From NCBI RefSeq assembly GCF_032362555.1, contig NC_083509.1:7587001-7651000 (forward strand): DNA of 64,000 bases, written 5' to 3'. The DNA is from Amyelois transitella. Its lineage: Eukaryota > Arthropoda > Insecta > Lepidoptera > Pyralidae. The notes beneath the pieces were generated by a model. It did not search any database and had not been told where the DNA came from. It saw only the letters and a list, made by a program, of their open reading frames with translations. Position 1 is the first letter of the stretch. Each line of letters starts with the position of its first letter. The translations under genes and the position numbers were made by a program. Shown here piece by piece: positions 1 through 13,044 of the stretch.

Positions 1-1158
1 TATTTTACAGCGCAATAAAATATATCCCGATGTTTGTTTATTTCATAATTTATAGTGTAAACATGCCGTTTCCCACTGGCGAGTAGTACCAAGCTAAACA
101 GTGGCTTGTGTTGAATAGAAAATGTTCATAATTCAAGTCTTTATTAGCCTCTTAGCGTATAATAATAGATGCGCGCAATTTCTTACAGCTGCTAACATTA
201 ATGTATTATTTAACCTAAAAAACAGATTTAATGGTTTGTAACATGTATTAAAGATGTTTGACAAACTATAACTATTTTACTATTTTTATATAACAGCGGA
301 AACATTTTATTTTCCTATGTCAGAGTAGAGTGTAGTAATGCAAAGTTGTCGGAGCTGCCGTACCAATAAGATAAAGTCTAGTGAAGGGCTAATGTTAAAT
401 GTTGAAAACTTGACTAGGTTATATACTGTGGTCGTTACGACGAGTCACGGAAATCTTTTGACTGAGGTGGGACTCGTAACCCCCAAAATGAGATGGAAGC
501 AAATATTTTTATTGTTTATCTTCTTAAATTTCAACTTTACCGACATTATATTCTAAAATATTAAGAGACTAAAGTGCGTGTATTACACGTGGTCAACATA
601 TTTATCAACAATCAATTTATAAATGCTGATTCGATTCTTCAGAGACTTAAATAGCGAGGGATACATTTGAACGTAAAGTAAACAAATCAAACTATTTCCA
701 CCCGACGATATTTTTAACGTTGGTTGCAGTAGGATATTTTTTTTCTTTCTGAATAGAAATTGTTCAAAACATTATACTACATATTAATTGACTTCATTTT
801 GTCATTAATGCCTTTTGAGCTATAATATTTAATGACACACATTTTGGGTTCTTTAAAGAAGACAAGACTCAACCTATTCTAAATGTATAAATATCAGTTA
901 AGGTACTTCATAATCCTTTTAAGGCTAGCTATATACAAAAGGTTCTGCAGATTCATGAGTCGATCTATCAAAGCAAGGAAGTAAATGTTACGACACAATG
1001 GCAGCCTATTTGCCTATGCGACCTTAATCTATTTTACAAGTGTGTCATTTTTTGTGATTTCCGCCGGGATTGTCCAATTTATTTTATTCAGGTCTTGAAA
1101 ATCTGCATTGCTGTATTTAAAGCTTCTTTATAAGAGATGACACACAATAAATAACAAA
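1..1158. other. intergenic, no gene seen
   Basis: AT-rich sequence without a convincing coding region. The open frames here are short and have no recognisable motif, splice context or domain. Confidence 0.5.
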
Positions 1159-1240
1159 ACCGGCCAAGTGGGAGTCTTGGACATACTTGGACAGACAGAC
1201 ATACTTTCGCATTTATAACTAAGTAAAGTAAGGAAAAATA
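1159..1240. repeat. fragment of a dispersed lepidopteran repeat
   Basis: The stretch begins with AAAACCGGCCAAGTGGGAGT and continues into a run of ACAGACAGACATAC followed by TTTCGCATTTATAA. From memory this combination is typical of a very common dispersed repeat of butterflies and moths, here apparently with an internal deletion. Family assignment is not possible from sequence alone. Confidence 0.4.
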
Positions 1241-1332
1241 TGTAAGTATAGGTACAAAAATTAATCCTTATATTTAATCATATCTGACTACATTATCTGT
1301 GTGTCACATACTGTGAATTGATGTGGCAGTTA

Positions 1333-3380
1333 TAGTAGAACCGCCTAAATGAGTCCTCGCCCGCGGAGTACAGGGGCGCGGGGGTATGACGACGAAGGGG
1401 AACGAAAGAGGTGCGGGCGGCGGTCGAGCGTAGCGTGTAATACAAGGGGCGAAATGTTACTGGACATTTCTTGAGATATGTGACGTCATAGTGGTTAGCG
1501 GCAAACAGGTGAAGATTTTTATTAAAAAAATAATAATGGCTATACAAAATTTGAATGAAACAACTGTAAACTATACAACGTGTTCCTTTTGTTATCCCAT
1601 AACTCCATGGTATCAACGAGACCACGTACATGAATTAAATAGCATAAGCATTTTTCGATTATTGTTATTTTCAAATTTTTATTTTTCATACAAAACAATT
1701 CGATAAAAATGTGATTTTATGATATATAGGTATGATATGTAGGTAAAAAAAAGGTAATAAAGTTATGTATGTAATATTTATTTATGCAAAATTTATCAAA
1801 ATTATAAATCAATCACTTATGTCCATAATATCACTATCACTGGAACTTGATTCTTCACTTTCACAACAGCCATCATCAGAATCATCAGAATCGTCTTGCA
1901 CATTAATAATAAAATCAACAACTTCATCTAGGACTCCATCATGTTTGCAATATTCGTCTTCGATTTTAATCACGTGTTTAACACAATTCTCCCATTTCTC
2001 TTTGGGATATTCAGCAAATAATCTCTCTAATATTTCTTTTTTCTGGTCCAAATTAGAGTCGATACTTTTTTGTGCTAATTGTCCTTTGATATCACCCCAG
2101 ACCAACTCAATTGGGTTCAGGTCTGGGTGATATGGAGGCAAACGCAATACTTCGTGTCCGTTTCTTTTCAATACCTCGTCAATTTTGTAAATATCTTCTG
2201 TGAAATTACTTTTAATTAATTTATATAAGTCATCCTTTCTAAGTTTTTCATCAAAAGGCACGTTATGTCGTCGTAGCCATTCTTGCATAGTTGGCTTGGT
2301 AGAAGCCATAGTTGGCGTTTTTCTCTTCTCGAACCGAATGATAAGCTGCGTTGTCCATTACTATGACAGAATTTTGCGGTATATTAGGCATGAGCTTTTC
2401 ATTTATCCATTTACTGAAATTTGCGAAATTCATAGAATCGTGATAATCACCTGTTTTACATTTGGATTTGAATATCACAAGGGCTCCGTCTACAAATCCA
2501 ATTTGACCTCCACAATGTACGATGATCAAACGGTCCCCTTTACCAATATGAGATAGAACGCCAAGTTCATCCTTTGATTGCCAACATTTTGAAACGTTAT
2601 GAGACGCGTTTACATAAGTTTCGTCAAGGTATAAAATATGTCTTCCTTCTCTACGATATTTTTTAATAGTATTTAGGTATTTCCACCTCCACGATGTGAT
2701 ATTTGGCTGTTCGATAAGGAGTTTCCTTTTAGATCCGCATTTCTTAAATTTAAAACCTAGATCATGTAATAATAGCCTTAAATATTCCCTGCCGCAGTGT
2801 AATATATTCTCTTCTCTAAGTACAGCGTTCAAAGTTTTCAGAGTAGGTATTTTTTTGAAAATTGTGTAAAACTGAGTGACTTTTCTTCTTACCACTCCTT
2901 TTGTGAAATCGTCTATTTCCACTCTTTTTCTACGAACCTGTTTTGGTTTTCTCGGTGATTTAAATCTCTCGTTGTCATTTAATGCTTTCCCTTGTTGTAC
3001 AATTCTAGATACAGTCTTTTCTGATAGTCCAGTAACTTCTGCTACAGTTTTATTTAAAGGTATATCTTGTTTATATTCATCAGAATTTGGGTCGAGTTTC
3101 TTTTTTCTAAAATATTCATATACGTTAAACGCCATTTGTTTGCACTGACTATTAATTCTATGTCCGAAAATATTTCGACTCATCTTGAGAATGTAATCTC
3201 ATGTATAATTTTCACAAGGCGTCCGCAACTGTCAACACGTGTGATCGCTAACCGCGTAGCGAGCGAACTGAGTTTTTACAAGAATGCGCCCGCCGCCCGC
3301 ACCTCTCTCGGTCCCCTTCGTCGTCATACCCCCGCGCCCCTGTACTCCGCGGGCGAGGACTCATTTAGGCGGTTCTACTA
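1333..3380 (-). mobile_element. IS630/Tc1/mariner-superfamily DNA transposon with long TIRs
   Basis: Element of 2,048 bp bounded by inverted repeats at 1333-1423 and 3290-3380 (91 bp, two mismatches at about 1402 and 1406). Each end is flanked by TA (1331-1332 and 3381-3382), the target duplication of this superfamily. The termini begin TAGTAGAACCGCC and are strikingly GC-rich compared with the surroundings. It carries one transposase gene on the minus strand. The near-identity of the two ends and the almost intact gene point to a recent insertion. The long second-D to E spacing of the transposase sets it apart from classical Tc1 and mariner elements and resembles what has been described as the DD82E (Sailor) group. 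That name is from memory. Confidence 0.9.
1809..3183 (-). pseudogene. DDE transposase, frameshifted (DD82E/Sailor-like)
   Basis: About 457 residues when the two overlapping frames are read together. The first 306-codon frame runs from 3183 down to 2263 and the second continues to the stop at 1809. Reading order: helix-turn-helix-like segment at about residues 42-65 (with VAEVTGLSEKTVSRI), then catalytic D187 in YLDETY, D277 in VMDNAAYH and E in NPIELVW, then an acidic serine-rich C-terminal tail. D277 and the E codon are 247 nt apart, so one surplus base lies between them. The run of five T at 2318-2322 (five A on the coding strand) is the likely site; with four A the frame passes smoothly from SVREEK into TPTMAST. 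This gives about 81 residues between the second D and E. An AATAAA lies just beyond the stop (1777-1782, minus strand). The extra base could be a real mutation or a homopolymer sequencing error. Confidence 0.85.
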
Positions 3381-3637
3381 TAAATTATTATAATAGCTGC
3401 GTACTTGACATCGAACTTGTGCATTACATATCAAAAAATAAAAATAAATATTATTTTTAAAAAAGCATTATCTTTTAATGACTTCTATCAAGATCGCCTT
3501 TAAAAGGAGTCACATAAAATGAATTAAATGCTTAAATAGAACTAAAATTTGAAGATTAAAGACAAACTGAAAGTTAAATAATAATCAAAGTTAATATTAC
3601 TGTAGTACTGTAATACTGAAGTAGAGTTGCAAACCAA

Positions 3638-3862
3638 ACATACACATAATCACGTTTATATCCCTTGCGGGGTAGACAGAACCAACAGTCTTAAAAAGGC
3701 TGATGAGCCTCGTTCAGCTGTTTGACTTAATGATAGAATTGCAATTCAAATAGTGACGGGTTGCTAGCTCATCGCCTAAAAGAATCTCAAGTTTATAAGT
3801 TATAAGGAACGAGATGGAGTGGTCCTATTCATTTTATAGTGGTGCCGGGAACCACACGGCAC
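3638..3862 (-). mobile_element. SINE-A copy (LINE-tailed retroposon)
   Basis: Member of the abundant family that reads, in its own 5'-to-3' direction, from a GTGCCGTGTGGTTCCCGGCA hairpin to a tail ending ACGTGATTATATGTATG. It is flanked by a perfect 12-bp duplication, CAAACCAAACAT, at 3630-3641 and 3870-3881, which is direct evidence of retrotransposition. It lies 580 bp upstream of the odorant receptor start. Confidence 0.85.
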
Positions 3863-4441
3863 AAAAATACAAACCAAACATCTCTGCAAGAAAGTAAACA
3901 GACGAATAATTTCTACATCAGCGTTTACAATTAGCTTAATATAAAGCATATCCCGATCTCTTTGATTGCTGTATCTACGCAGAGCCAGGTGTTAACATTA
4001 ACAACTTCAAAGAGCTCTTAAGGAACTCCAAAACAAATATTCAGCAAGAAGCGTTTTGGGTAACAATAACATAAAGATTAATTGCATTTTTAATGGCTCG
4101 AGGAAGGTAGTAATAAAATAAAGACACTATAAAAATGATTTTTCATGGTGATTTTTATCACTGGTAAAGGAGTAAATAATAAAGCTACCAGTATCGAAAT
4201 AAATCAACTCACGGGAAAATAATCAGGTGATTTTCAGTTTCATTACTTGCTTATTTGTAGAAAAGGGGTAATTGAGCTATTATTTTTAATTATATGGTTA
4301 TATACAAACAACTATTTTATCATTAAACTGGAAACAAAAATCTACAAAATAATTACATATCAAGGCTGTAATTATGATAAAAAATGTAAGCACGCACAAA
4401 AGATAGTGATTTATTATGAAATATAAGCGGTCGCTCTGCAA

Positions 4442-7400
4442 ATGAAAACGACAAAAATGGAGAGAATTAGTCAAGAGTCAGCACTCTTTGAAAAATCCCT
4501 AGATAGGGTTAACAAAGTCCTACGTATACTAGGCATGTCCCTAGATGAAAAAGACTTGGATAGATCTTACGGGGAAATATTGCGGCACCGTTTGTTCTTC
4601 TGTTTCAATTGCCTTTGGTTTAACAACGATGTGATTCTTGAGGTCGCTTGGTTGATAGACAGTCTGCTCATTGGCAGAAGTGTTATAGAGATTACTTACT
4701 TTTTGCCATGTCTTACTCTGTGTATACTTGGGGACTTAAAGACATTTTATTTTATAAAGCACGGGAACGAAGTTAATGACTTGGTTAAAACTTTGAGGAA
4801 ATTGCAGGCAGTTTCTGATAAAGTTCGAGTTTTTCGAGATGAAGTAGAAGAAGAAATGATAAAACAAATGCCAAAACTTAATTTTGCTACTTATTCACTC
4901 TGGTGTTCCAACGCCTTTGGCTTGATAACATTTGCAGTAGGCCCATTTGTGTTAACAGCCATGGAATATCAAGAAACAGGGGTAATCAAATTGGGACTAC
5001 CATTTCTTGTGTGGTATCCATTCGATCCTTCCGATATTCGGATTTGGCCATTTACCTATATTCATCAGCTTTGGTCAGGTAAGAAAAAATTGTCTGGGTA
5101 CATATGTTGTTGTAGGTCTAAAAAATGGTTGAAAATTGAAATAAGTTTTAAGAATTTAATTTTCAGATAAATACTAGTATGTTTTGGTAGGCACAGTCTA
5201 TTGACACATAGATGAATGTGTATGTTGGTGTGTATATATTAGCAGTTAAAATTGGTTACAGCCCAGCTATTAAGCTCTTAATGCCCTATTATACGAATAA
5301 CTGTTACCATTATTACAGCTGTAAATGCCATCTTTACGGTCATTGGACCCGATAACTATTTTTCAATGAGTTGTACATTCATACATGTGCAGTTTCTGAA
5401 ATTGCAATACGATATAGAGAGGATAACGACGAGTAAAGCAGACCCTAAAAATAAAACAAAGGACAAATTATTTTCTGCCCAGATTTTGCAGATTATAGAG
5501 AGGCACAAGGAGTTAATACGGTTTGTATGTGAAGGTATTTTTGTCTTAGTTGCAAAACAATTTAATTATGAAGATGTTTGAATTAGCTCAGGCTATTGCT
5601 AAATTTCAAAGAGTGAGATAAGTTCACTGCATTTCTTCCTGAACGATGCGATTAAACAGCAAAACTTATATACGCGTAAGTAATTTTCATTATTATTAGA
5701 GGACCACAAGCATTCATGAAATTAGTTATAAGATGAATATTTTATTTATATTTGTAACTATTAACATGTAAATGAATTATTAGACGAATAAGTTGATATA
5801 ACGATGGTAAAAATCATTTTGTATGGATGTTTTATTGTCTACCTGAGCACATAAAATTCAGTAACATAGGTTATGCACGTAGAATATAACATTTATTTTT
5901 ACAGGTGTGTTCAGTTGCTAGAAACTATTTATAGTAAATCCACTTTATTTAACGTGGCAACCAGTTCACTTTTGATCTGTATCAGTGGATTCAATGTCAC
6001 GGTAAGTTTAAATTAAAAAAAAGGTTAATACTAACAAGTGCATAGTATCACACCATCATAAAATCACAGACTCATATTCGGTAGGCAGTCGATCGTAAAA
6101 AGTTCTCAAAATATTTTCAAAGTATGTAAAATATTTTTAACAGCCTGTATTTTGCCGAACTAGAGCTTTGAAGTCATTCAAGTGAATGAAAATTAGTGAT
6201 TTGTTTTCGTTAACATAATTCCGCTTGCATATGCAAATTATTCCAATGTTTCATTTGCATAGTTTCAGTAGAGAGATCACGCGTATCCAACCGTATGAAA
6301 GTTAATAAAAAATATTATAAGAATGAAAGATGTTGTGATAACTCTTCTTTGTCAAAATTTCATTGAAAATTCTGTTGTGTACTTTGGAAATTAAAGCGAA
6401 AATATAATATACTGACTACTAAATGTTTATTTTTTTGCAGACTATCGACAACTACATTTTGATGGTGCCATTCTTTGGATTTCTCTCGATGGGCCTATTT
6501 CAGATATACGTGTTATGTTACTACGGTGATCTGTTAATGCAGTCCGTATGTACAATTTTTTTTACAATAAAGAAGTTTGATATAAATATAGTTAAGTTGA
6601 AGGCTACAAATTCTTAAACTATCATGTTTAACAAAATGTCTGGTGGATTTTTATATCCCAGGTGATTTGCCATCAGATAATTTCAGGTCACAAAATTGTG
6701 AAATTTGACCACCACCTTGGGAAATAGCTAATAAAATTTTACACAAAAAAAAACCTTTTAAATAATTAAATACTTAAATTGTATTTGTGGGTTTGAAAAC
6801 AAAAGACTCACACTAAAACTATTTACTCCATACATTCATTCCGATTGTTATAAATAAGGTGAATAATTTATGATGAAAACATGTGAGTCTCAATTAACAT
6901 CAAAAAGATTATAGCACAAAAAAAATCTGTAAGTAAAAGTAAGCATGGAATGGTTCGTTGAGGATTGATGTCGTAAAGGCCGAGCATGAGTGCTCTTTTG
7001 TCAACTCAATCCACTTTAAATGTATCCCGTGGGATGAGTTACTGACCGCTTTCAATTGTGACAAGAATGGAGGAATTTTTTCTTTGGATGAGGGAAAGTA
7101 AATAAATAATAGGTACCTACTTAAAAATTTAATTTTAGAACTGAAGCGTTTAATTGGATTTCATCCTCATAAAATATAATTATTAGGTATAAAATATTTT
7201 ATAGTAAGTATATACATATGCGTACAACCTTTTCTTCATTTCGGAAGTTAAATTATCTAAATGTAAAACATTTTTAACAGAGCTTGGATATTGGAGATGC
7301 TATATATAAATCTCAGTGGTATGTCGCCAATGCGTCGGATATGAAGGACATGCTGTTCATTTCAATGAGGTAACCACAAAAGTTATAATCTATACTTTTC

Positions 7401-7933
7401 TCTAAGGCCGAAAATTTATGAAAATTATTAGTCAAATGAAAGTATAAGTATTTTTTTGAATTATGAACATTGCTCAACATTAAAAATACCTCATCTTACG
7501 ATCAGTATGCATTTTCTTACGGTGAGGGAGGTTCTAGCGGTTAGGAAACCTATATAATCAGGCAAGACACAGATGTAGATTACCATGATGCAAGTTTCTT
7601 CGTGTAATACGATTAATATTTTTTTATAGATCTCGAAGACCGTGTAAACTGACTGCTTATGGTTTTGCCGAAATCAATTTACACACCTATTACAGGGTAA
7701 TGTAATTTTTTGCATTTAATTTTATAGTTTAAAATAAAATATTACTAAATTAATTGTGGGCTGTAAGATTGTTATAAAAATAATTATAAAAGCTACTGAA
7801 ATTTGTATAATAATTGTATGGTGCTTAGTTGAAGCATTTTTTTTTATTTACTTAACATTATCTTACTGTTTCATTCCAGATAATGGGCACCGCATGGTCG
7901 TATTTTGCCCTGCTGAAAACAGTTTACAAGTGA
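4442..7933 (+). CDS. odorant receptor (insect OR family), 7 exons
   Basis: Predicted seven-transmembrane odorant receptor of about 416 residues, expected in the dendrite membrane of olfactory neurons with the co-receptor Orco. Exons: 4442-5078, 5319-5520, 5905-6001, 6441-6545, 7281-7369, 7630-7696, 7880-7933. All introns are GT-AG and the phases agree throughout. Family signs are hydrophobic segments across exon 1, then a segment reading GFNVT at the end of exon 3, the exon 4 segment with FFGFLSMGLFQIYVLCYYGD, and a short C-terminal exon ending in SYFALLKTVYK. Length and the run of short 3' exons are usual for lepidopteran ORs. The start at 4442 is the first ATG of the frame; a second ATG at 4457 is possible. 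The end of exon 2 is a choice: donor at 5521 (GTTTGT) restores the reading frame, while the stronger-looking GTATGT at 5525 or GTATTT at 5535 do not fit as well. No stop or missing exon was found. The ligand cannot be inferred. Confidence 0.85.
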
Positions 7934-10283
7934 ATGCAATTAAGTTTTGAAATCCGTCCAGGTGCACCAGTCATACGAACGTAGCTATATAAACAAACCA
8001 TTTACACAGTTACTTATATTATTTCGAATTTTAATATTGAAATATTTTTTATAAGTAAATTGTAAATAAGTAAAATATATTTCACTTAGTACTTGATTCT
8101 TATATTTATATTTTTACAAACACACACATCAAATCTTTATCCAACAAAGACAATAATCATAAGACTTCGAAGGCCATGTTTAGCTTGATTGGCTTTTAAT
8201 TAAATTGAGATTCAGATATAGAAACAGATTGTTTGCATTGCCAAAAAGAAAAAAGAATACTGGGTTTAAAGTTAAGTCTTCTATCTTTTAATCTATTGTC
8301 CAAGTTATTTTTTGATATGATTCATTATGGCAGTTTATTTTTAAATGTCCTTATTTAAAATATAAAAAAGACTTAAGAGACAAAATATTCGAGTGACCTC
8401 ATCAACTCACATTTTCTTTTACACTTTCGCGAGTAATCGACGTGCGTTGACAAACGGTCTGTATATATTTTTAAACAGACATGAGAACAAAAACAGAGTG
8501 TATGTAGGTCAACGACGCGGCAGTATCAAATGGCATTGCGCTAAATAAACGAGATTCCTATTGTCCGGTGCCCAGGAGACATCCGATAATAAACACCGAA
8601 GTTTATGGACATACATATGTTTGAAAATCGGAATAACTACGAGAGAAAAATCTGATAAGTTACGTTAAGAAGAGCTTCAATAAAACTTATTATAAAAAGT
8701 ATCTACTTACCTACTTAGATTGTTCGCACCAAAAGCTCGGGTATCTTTAGTAGTTGCAGTGTGATAAAAAACATCTTAGACCTGCCTTGACACACATGTA
8801 GCATAATCACATCATTACTTTATTCTCGAAAACCTTTTGGACTTTACGTAAACGTTTTATAAATAAAATAATAACGCATCCTCAATGCAAAAATGGATTA
8901 CATGTGAGCAAAGTCACAGATCGTGATTTTCTAATTTCACGCTCCATAGAAATAATGCCTTGAGATAAAAATATTTCTGTCCTTTCAATGATATGTATTG
9001 ATATCAATGATTTTGCATTCAATACGAAATGCTATAGTATTAATAAGAATAAATGAACAAATATATAGTTTTATTAACTGCGACGGTAAACTTTAGATCA
9101 TCCCTCTGATTCTACCCTTTATTACTATTTCATTGGTTCTTTCCAAATAGGAAACACATGCGTGAGAAATCCTGGGGATTCAAGCAACTGAATGTAACTC
9201 AAGTGAGAATGGGTCTCCTTATTAAAAAGGTCACGGATATTTATCTGGATTTATTTACCTCGGACTCCTCCACAAGGACAATGCGTCCGGGGCAAAGAGA
9301 AGGAAGATGATGATGCAAGAACAAAATAGGAATAATCTAAATTCAATGACGTCAATATTAACAACAAGCACACACCCGTTGTACAGAACAGTGTTTTCAT
9401 TCAAACATATCTGAAGCATATGTAATGTAATGTTACTTTCGTGAATATACGAGGCACGCCCTCCGATAACAAAGTGCAGAACTGCCCCTTCTATAGCACG
9501 ATAGACAATAAAAAGTTCATAGGTGATTCACTTTTTGAAGAATATGTTTACGTTTTGCAAAAAGATAGTTAGATTAAAGACAATAAATTACTTGCGATCC
9601 GAATTTGTTCAGTTGCAACCGACATCCTAAGAAGAGAGATTATTATATTTATCAATATCTGGGTCATGGTCATTGGCAAATCAATGAATTCACCTGACGA
9701 TATACATATAACCTTGTAATATCCTGTATTACTTATCAAATAGAAAATGTAATGATGTAGTCACCATATACCATTTTTGCTCATTCATTCATTTGCAACT
9801 AGAATGCATTCTCACGTGTTTTAGTAACTGTACCGCTCACTAAACACGTTGTTTATAGACCGCAGATGTGTTGCGGGTTAGTAAAACAATTTGAAAATTA
9901 TCTAGAACCTAAAACTACATTGTAGTCATACTCGACTAAACGTTTTTGTTTCATACTACGTCTTGCAATTCTTTATTGCAAGGAACGTACACCTTACTTA
10001 TACTAATCAGGTAAGTACGACTACGAAGAATCTGACAAGCTTGTATCATGGTTATTGTACTTAGTCACCTTCTAAGTGTGGGATGGTGCCCTTTTGATAA
10101 CTGGATCATGGAGGATCCAAAATTATTGATAGCAATTTGTTTTGTGATTTTTATTATGGAAATTTTAGGATTTAGGATCACTGTAATGAATGACGAAAAG
10201 GAATCAATAGACATTTAACCTTTCAAATGTTTTTATAACTTCCATTCCTTCAAATTAGAACAATCTGGGAAATCTACGTCATA
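7934..10283. other. intergenic, no gene seen
   Basis: No coding region with splice support. Sequence near 9220-9310 has a somewhat higher GC content and could be a decayed transposon fragment, but no domain is readable. Confidence 0.4.
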
Positions 10284-10373
10284 CGTTACGAATGAAAATC
10301 AAATTTTACGGACTAATCACCTAACTGGCGTGATTAGTTGGTAAAATTTGGTTAAAAACCAATCTCAGTAACG
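10284..10373. repeat. fold-back inverted repeat
   Basis: Arms 10300-10320 and 10330-10350 are complementary at 19 of 21 positions around a 9-nt loop, and the outer CGTTAC/GTAACG at about 10284 and 10368 pair as well. It may be a small fold-back MITE remnant. Confidence 0.55.
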
Positions 10374-10908
10374 GTTGTTAGGAAGTGATAGGTGTGGTCG
10401 TAATTAACAGGGGCGGGCCAAATTGGTTTAATTGTACGTGTGTATGAACATATGTACTCCTGTGGACTGACTATAACCGAATCCCGTCCGATACTTGATC
10501 GAAATAAGTATGAGAGTTTAGAAGAAAAAAATATTGTAACGCAGCCCCCGTGAAATTTTAGGCTGAAATATAAAAAATCTGCACTGTAAGTTTAAATCTC
10601 TTCATCATCTTTCAGTATTTCCCGGCATAGTATTATTGCCTAGGAACATTATATACATAAATGATGTAGACCCAAACTTAAATAAGCAGAATCAAAGAAG
10701 AGTTTAAATGTGAGCAGTAAACAACAACTCGGAGAATGATGCACTATAGTACAGGCAGTAAACAAAAATCTTTACTAAATTTTCACTCCCATCTTCAGTG
10801 CGCAGTAGTTGTTGTTCTGATATTTCTATTAAAATAAACATTGGCAAATGATGTGACATTTTGATTTATTACACTAAAATGAAGCATAAAATTATGAATA
10901 AGAAATTA

Positions 10909-11131
10909 CGGCCTCTGTTGCGCAGCGGTAAGTACGCTGTACACCGGAGGTCCCGGGTTCGAATCCCGGCCAGGGCATGATGAGAAAAGAACTTTTTCTG
11001 ATTGGTCTGGGTTATGGATGTTATATATAAGTATTTATTATAAAATATAGTATCGTTGAGTTAGTATCTCGTAACGCAAGTCTCGAACTTACTTCGAGGC
11101 TAACTCAATCTGTGTAATTTGTCCCGCATAT
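10909..11131 (+). mobile_element. tRNA-derived SINE (SINE-B), copy 1
   Basis: The head resembles a tRNA gene: an A-box-like stretch in TTGCGCAGCGGTAAG and a B box in GGTTCGAATCC, followed by CAGGGCATGATGAGAAAAGA. The body ends in CTTCGAGGCTAACTCAATC and a tail GTAATTTGTCCCG followed by TA-rich sequence. The same unit recurs at 46043 and, inverted, at 13408. The acceptor ends do not pair properly, so this is a SINE and not a functional tRNA gene. Confidence 0.85.
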
Positions 11132-11674
11132 AAAAAAAAATCAGTTCAATTTTAACTTGCGTATATTCCATTCCAGTCATTAGCGCAAAACGATCATCTG
11201 TACGATAGCAGCGAGAAACGATATTTGGCATCAAATGTGAGCTTACTTCGTATGCGAGCTTTGATAGGATTTACCAGGTCTTATGGAAACAAATATTTCC
11301 TCTCGTAGCAATAAATAACTGAATATGAACTGGGTGTGCCGAACCGCGAAGTACGGAAGACGTTATGTCCGACCTCTTTGTTGTAATCCTTTTGTTATTC
11401 AAGAATTTATTTTTAGAAAAGATAGTTTTCATTTAGTCATGGATGCTGCAATGTTACTCACATTTTGGAATGTGCGCTTTATAAGGCCGAAGGAAATGAG
11501 ATCATTTCAATTCTCAGTTTATTTTCTGTGCTCCCAATTTGGAACATTCTCAGAGGACATTTGGCCTCTTTGGCATTTCGATAGTAGGGATTATTGTTGC
11601 TTTTTTAAATTAAAACTTTTGTTTCGAATTTAACCTAAGTTACATTTTGCCTGTTAAATTTTTTTGTTAATAGG

Positions 11675-11852
11675 TACATACTTATAATGACGTTTTTATC
11701 TCTAAAGGGGTAGACAGCACTAGCAGTCTCACAAAGACTGATAGGCCACAAATCCAAGCTAGCCCATCATCTAAAAGAAGAATCTGAAGTTTATTAGCCT
11801 ATCCCTCAGTCGCCATTTATGACATCCATGGGAAAGGGATGGAATGGTTTTG
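11675..11852 (-). mobile_element. SINE-A copy, diverged and truncated
   Basis: Recognised by GGGGTAGACAG, TAGCCCATCATCTAAAAGAA and CATCCATGGGAAAG in the family order. The hairpin end is missing. Confidence 0.65.
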
Positions 11853-13029
11853 ATAATCGTCGTAAGGCAAAGGTCTTCTTTCTCCTTGAATACGATTAAT
11901 ATAAAGCAGAAGTCAAACAGAATAGCCAATTTTGTCTTTGATAATGAAGATTTGACTACCGAAAAACATTTCTTAATTTTTGTTATAGGTATACGAATTG
12001 CGTATTAAATTGTTATCCTGAATTTCTATGACACTCAAAAACATGTGTTACTCTTGTGGCCGAATTCATGTAGTCCCAAAAGTTATACCAACTCGCTGGA
12101 AACACATGACAGAGTTGAAATGAGAAATGTTTTTTTCTTAAATTGTCCTTGAGTACATTTATTGAAAAACTTTCCATAAAGAAGGAATAACAGCATAATA
12201 AACGTTTAGATTTTTAAATGAACTTACCTTGTTACATTTAAATAAAACATAACAGTATATACAAAGTAAAGCTTTAATAAAAAAAATACTTAATCGCGTT
12301 ATGTATGTTTTTGTCGAAAATCATCAGGGTTCAAATTTTGTGTTTTTATCAATTTATGTATCTCTAATTGATTTTAAAAATTTGTTTTAAATTTCATTCA
12401 AAAGCTTGATTACTATTTGTATTATATTTTTTTGTTATGCAGATATTTATTGACCAAGATAAACTTCTCTTAACTTAATGTTTAGTCTAGAATTTGTAGG
12501 TAGCTTTAAAGAAACACAGGCTACCGGAAGCCCATGTTGTTCTAATTGTGAAGCCGAAACAAAATTGAGATTGTTATTATTTTCATTCAAGATTAAAATA
12601 ATTTAATGACGTAAAACTTCTTCGCGAATCATCTTTTTCTTTGGATGTCTGACGTTAGAACATAATCTGTTTCATATAAAAATGATTGGTATATTAATTA
12701 TGGAAATATTTCTGCAATACACGTTCATTGTGTTAGAAATTGTTCTAAAAAATAAATAAGGAGTTTATACAAAACTAATTTTAATGCTTGGAAAGGTACT
12801 CGTTTGAGTACATTTGTTTTTATATCGGGAACATTAGCTAAATGTATTACATTACATTAACTCGTATACATAGTTACTCTATCAACTCTCAACATCTGTC
12901 GGAAACCTTAAATATTACATACCAAAGCTAACCATCTGGTCTCAATATTTTGTTAACAGAAATAGGATTACTCCATATAAATTTGAATAATAAGTTTATG
13001 ATTAGTTTTCACTGTAGTAATAGACTCCC
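11853..13029. other. intergenic, no gene seen
   Basis: AT-rich sequence with no coding region, RNA gene or recognisable repeat. Confidence 0.4.
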
Positions 13030-13044
13030 AAACAAAACAAATAT

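Noticed and set aside
1809-2130. Plus-strand frames across the first transposon
   Set aside because: Shadows of the minus-strand transposase.
11325-11633. 102-codon open frame
   Set aside because: AT-rich with no recognisable family, likely chance.
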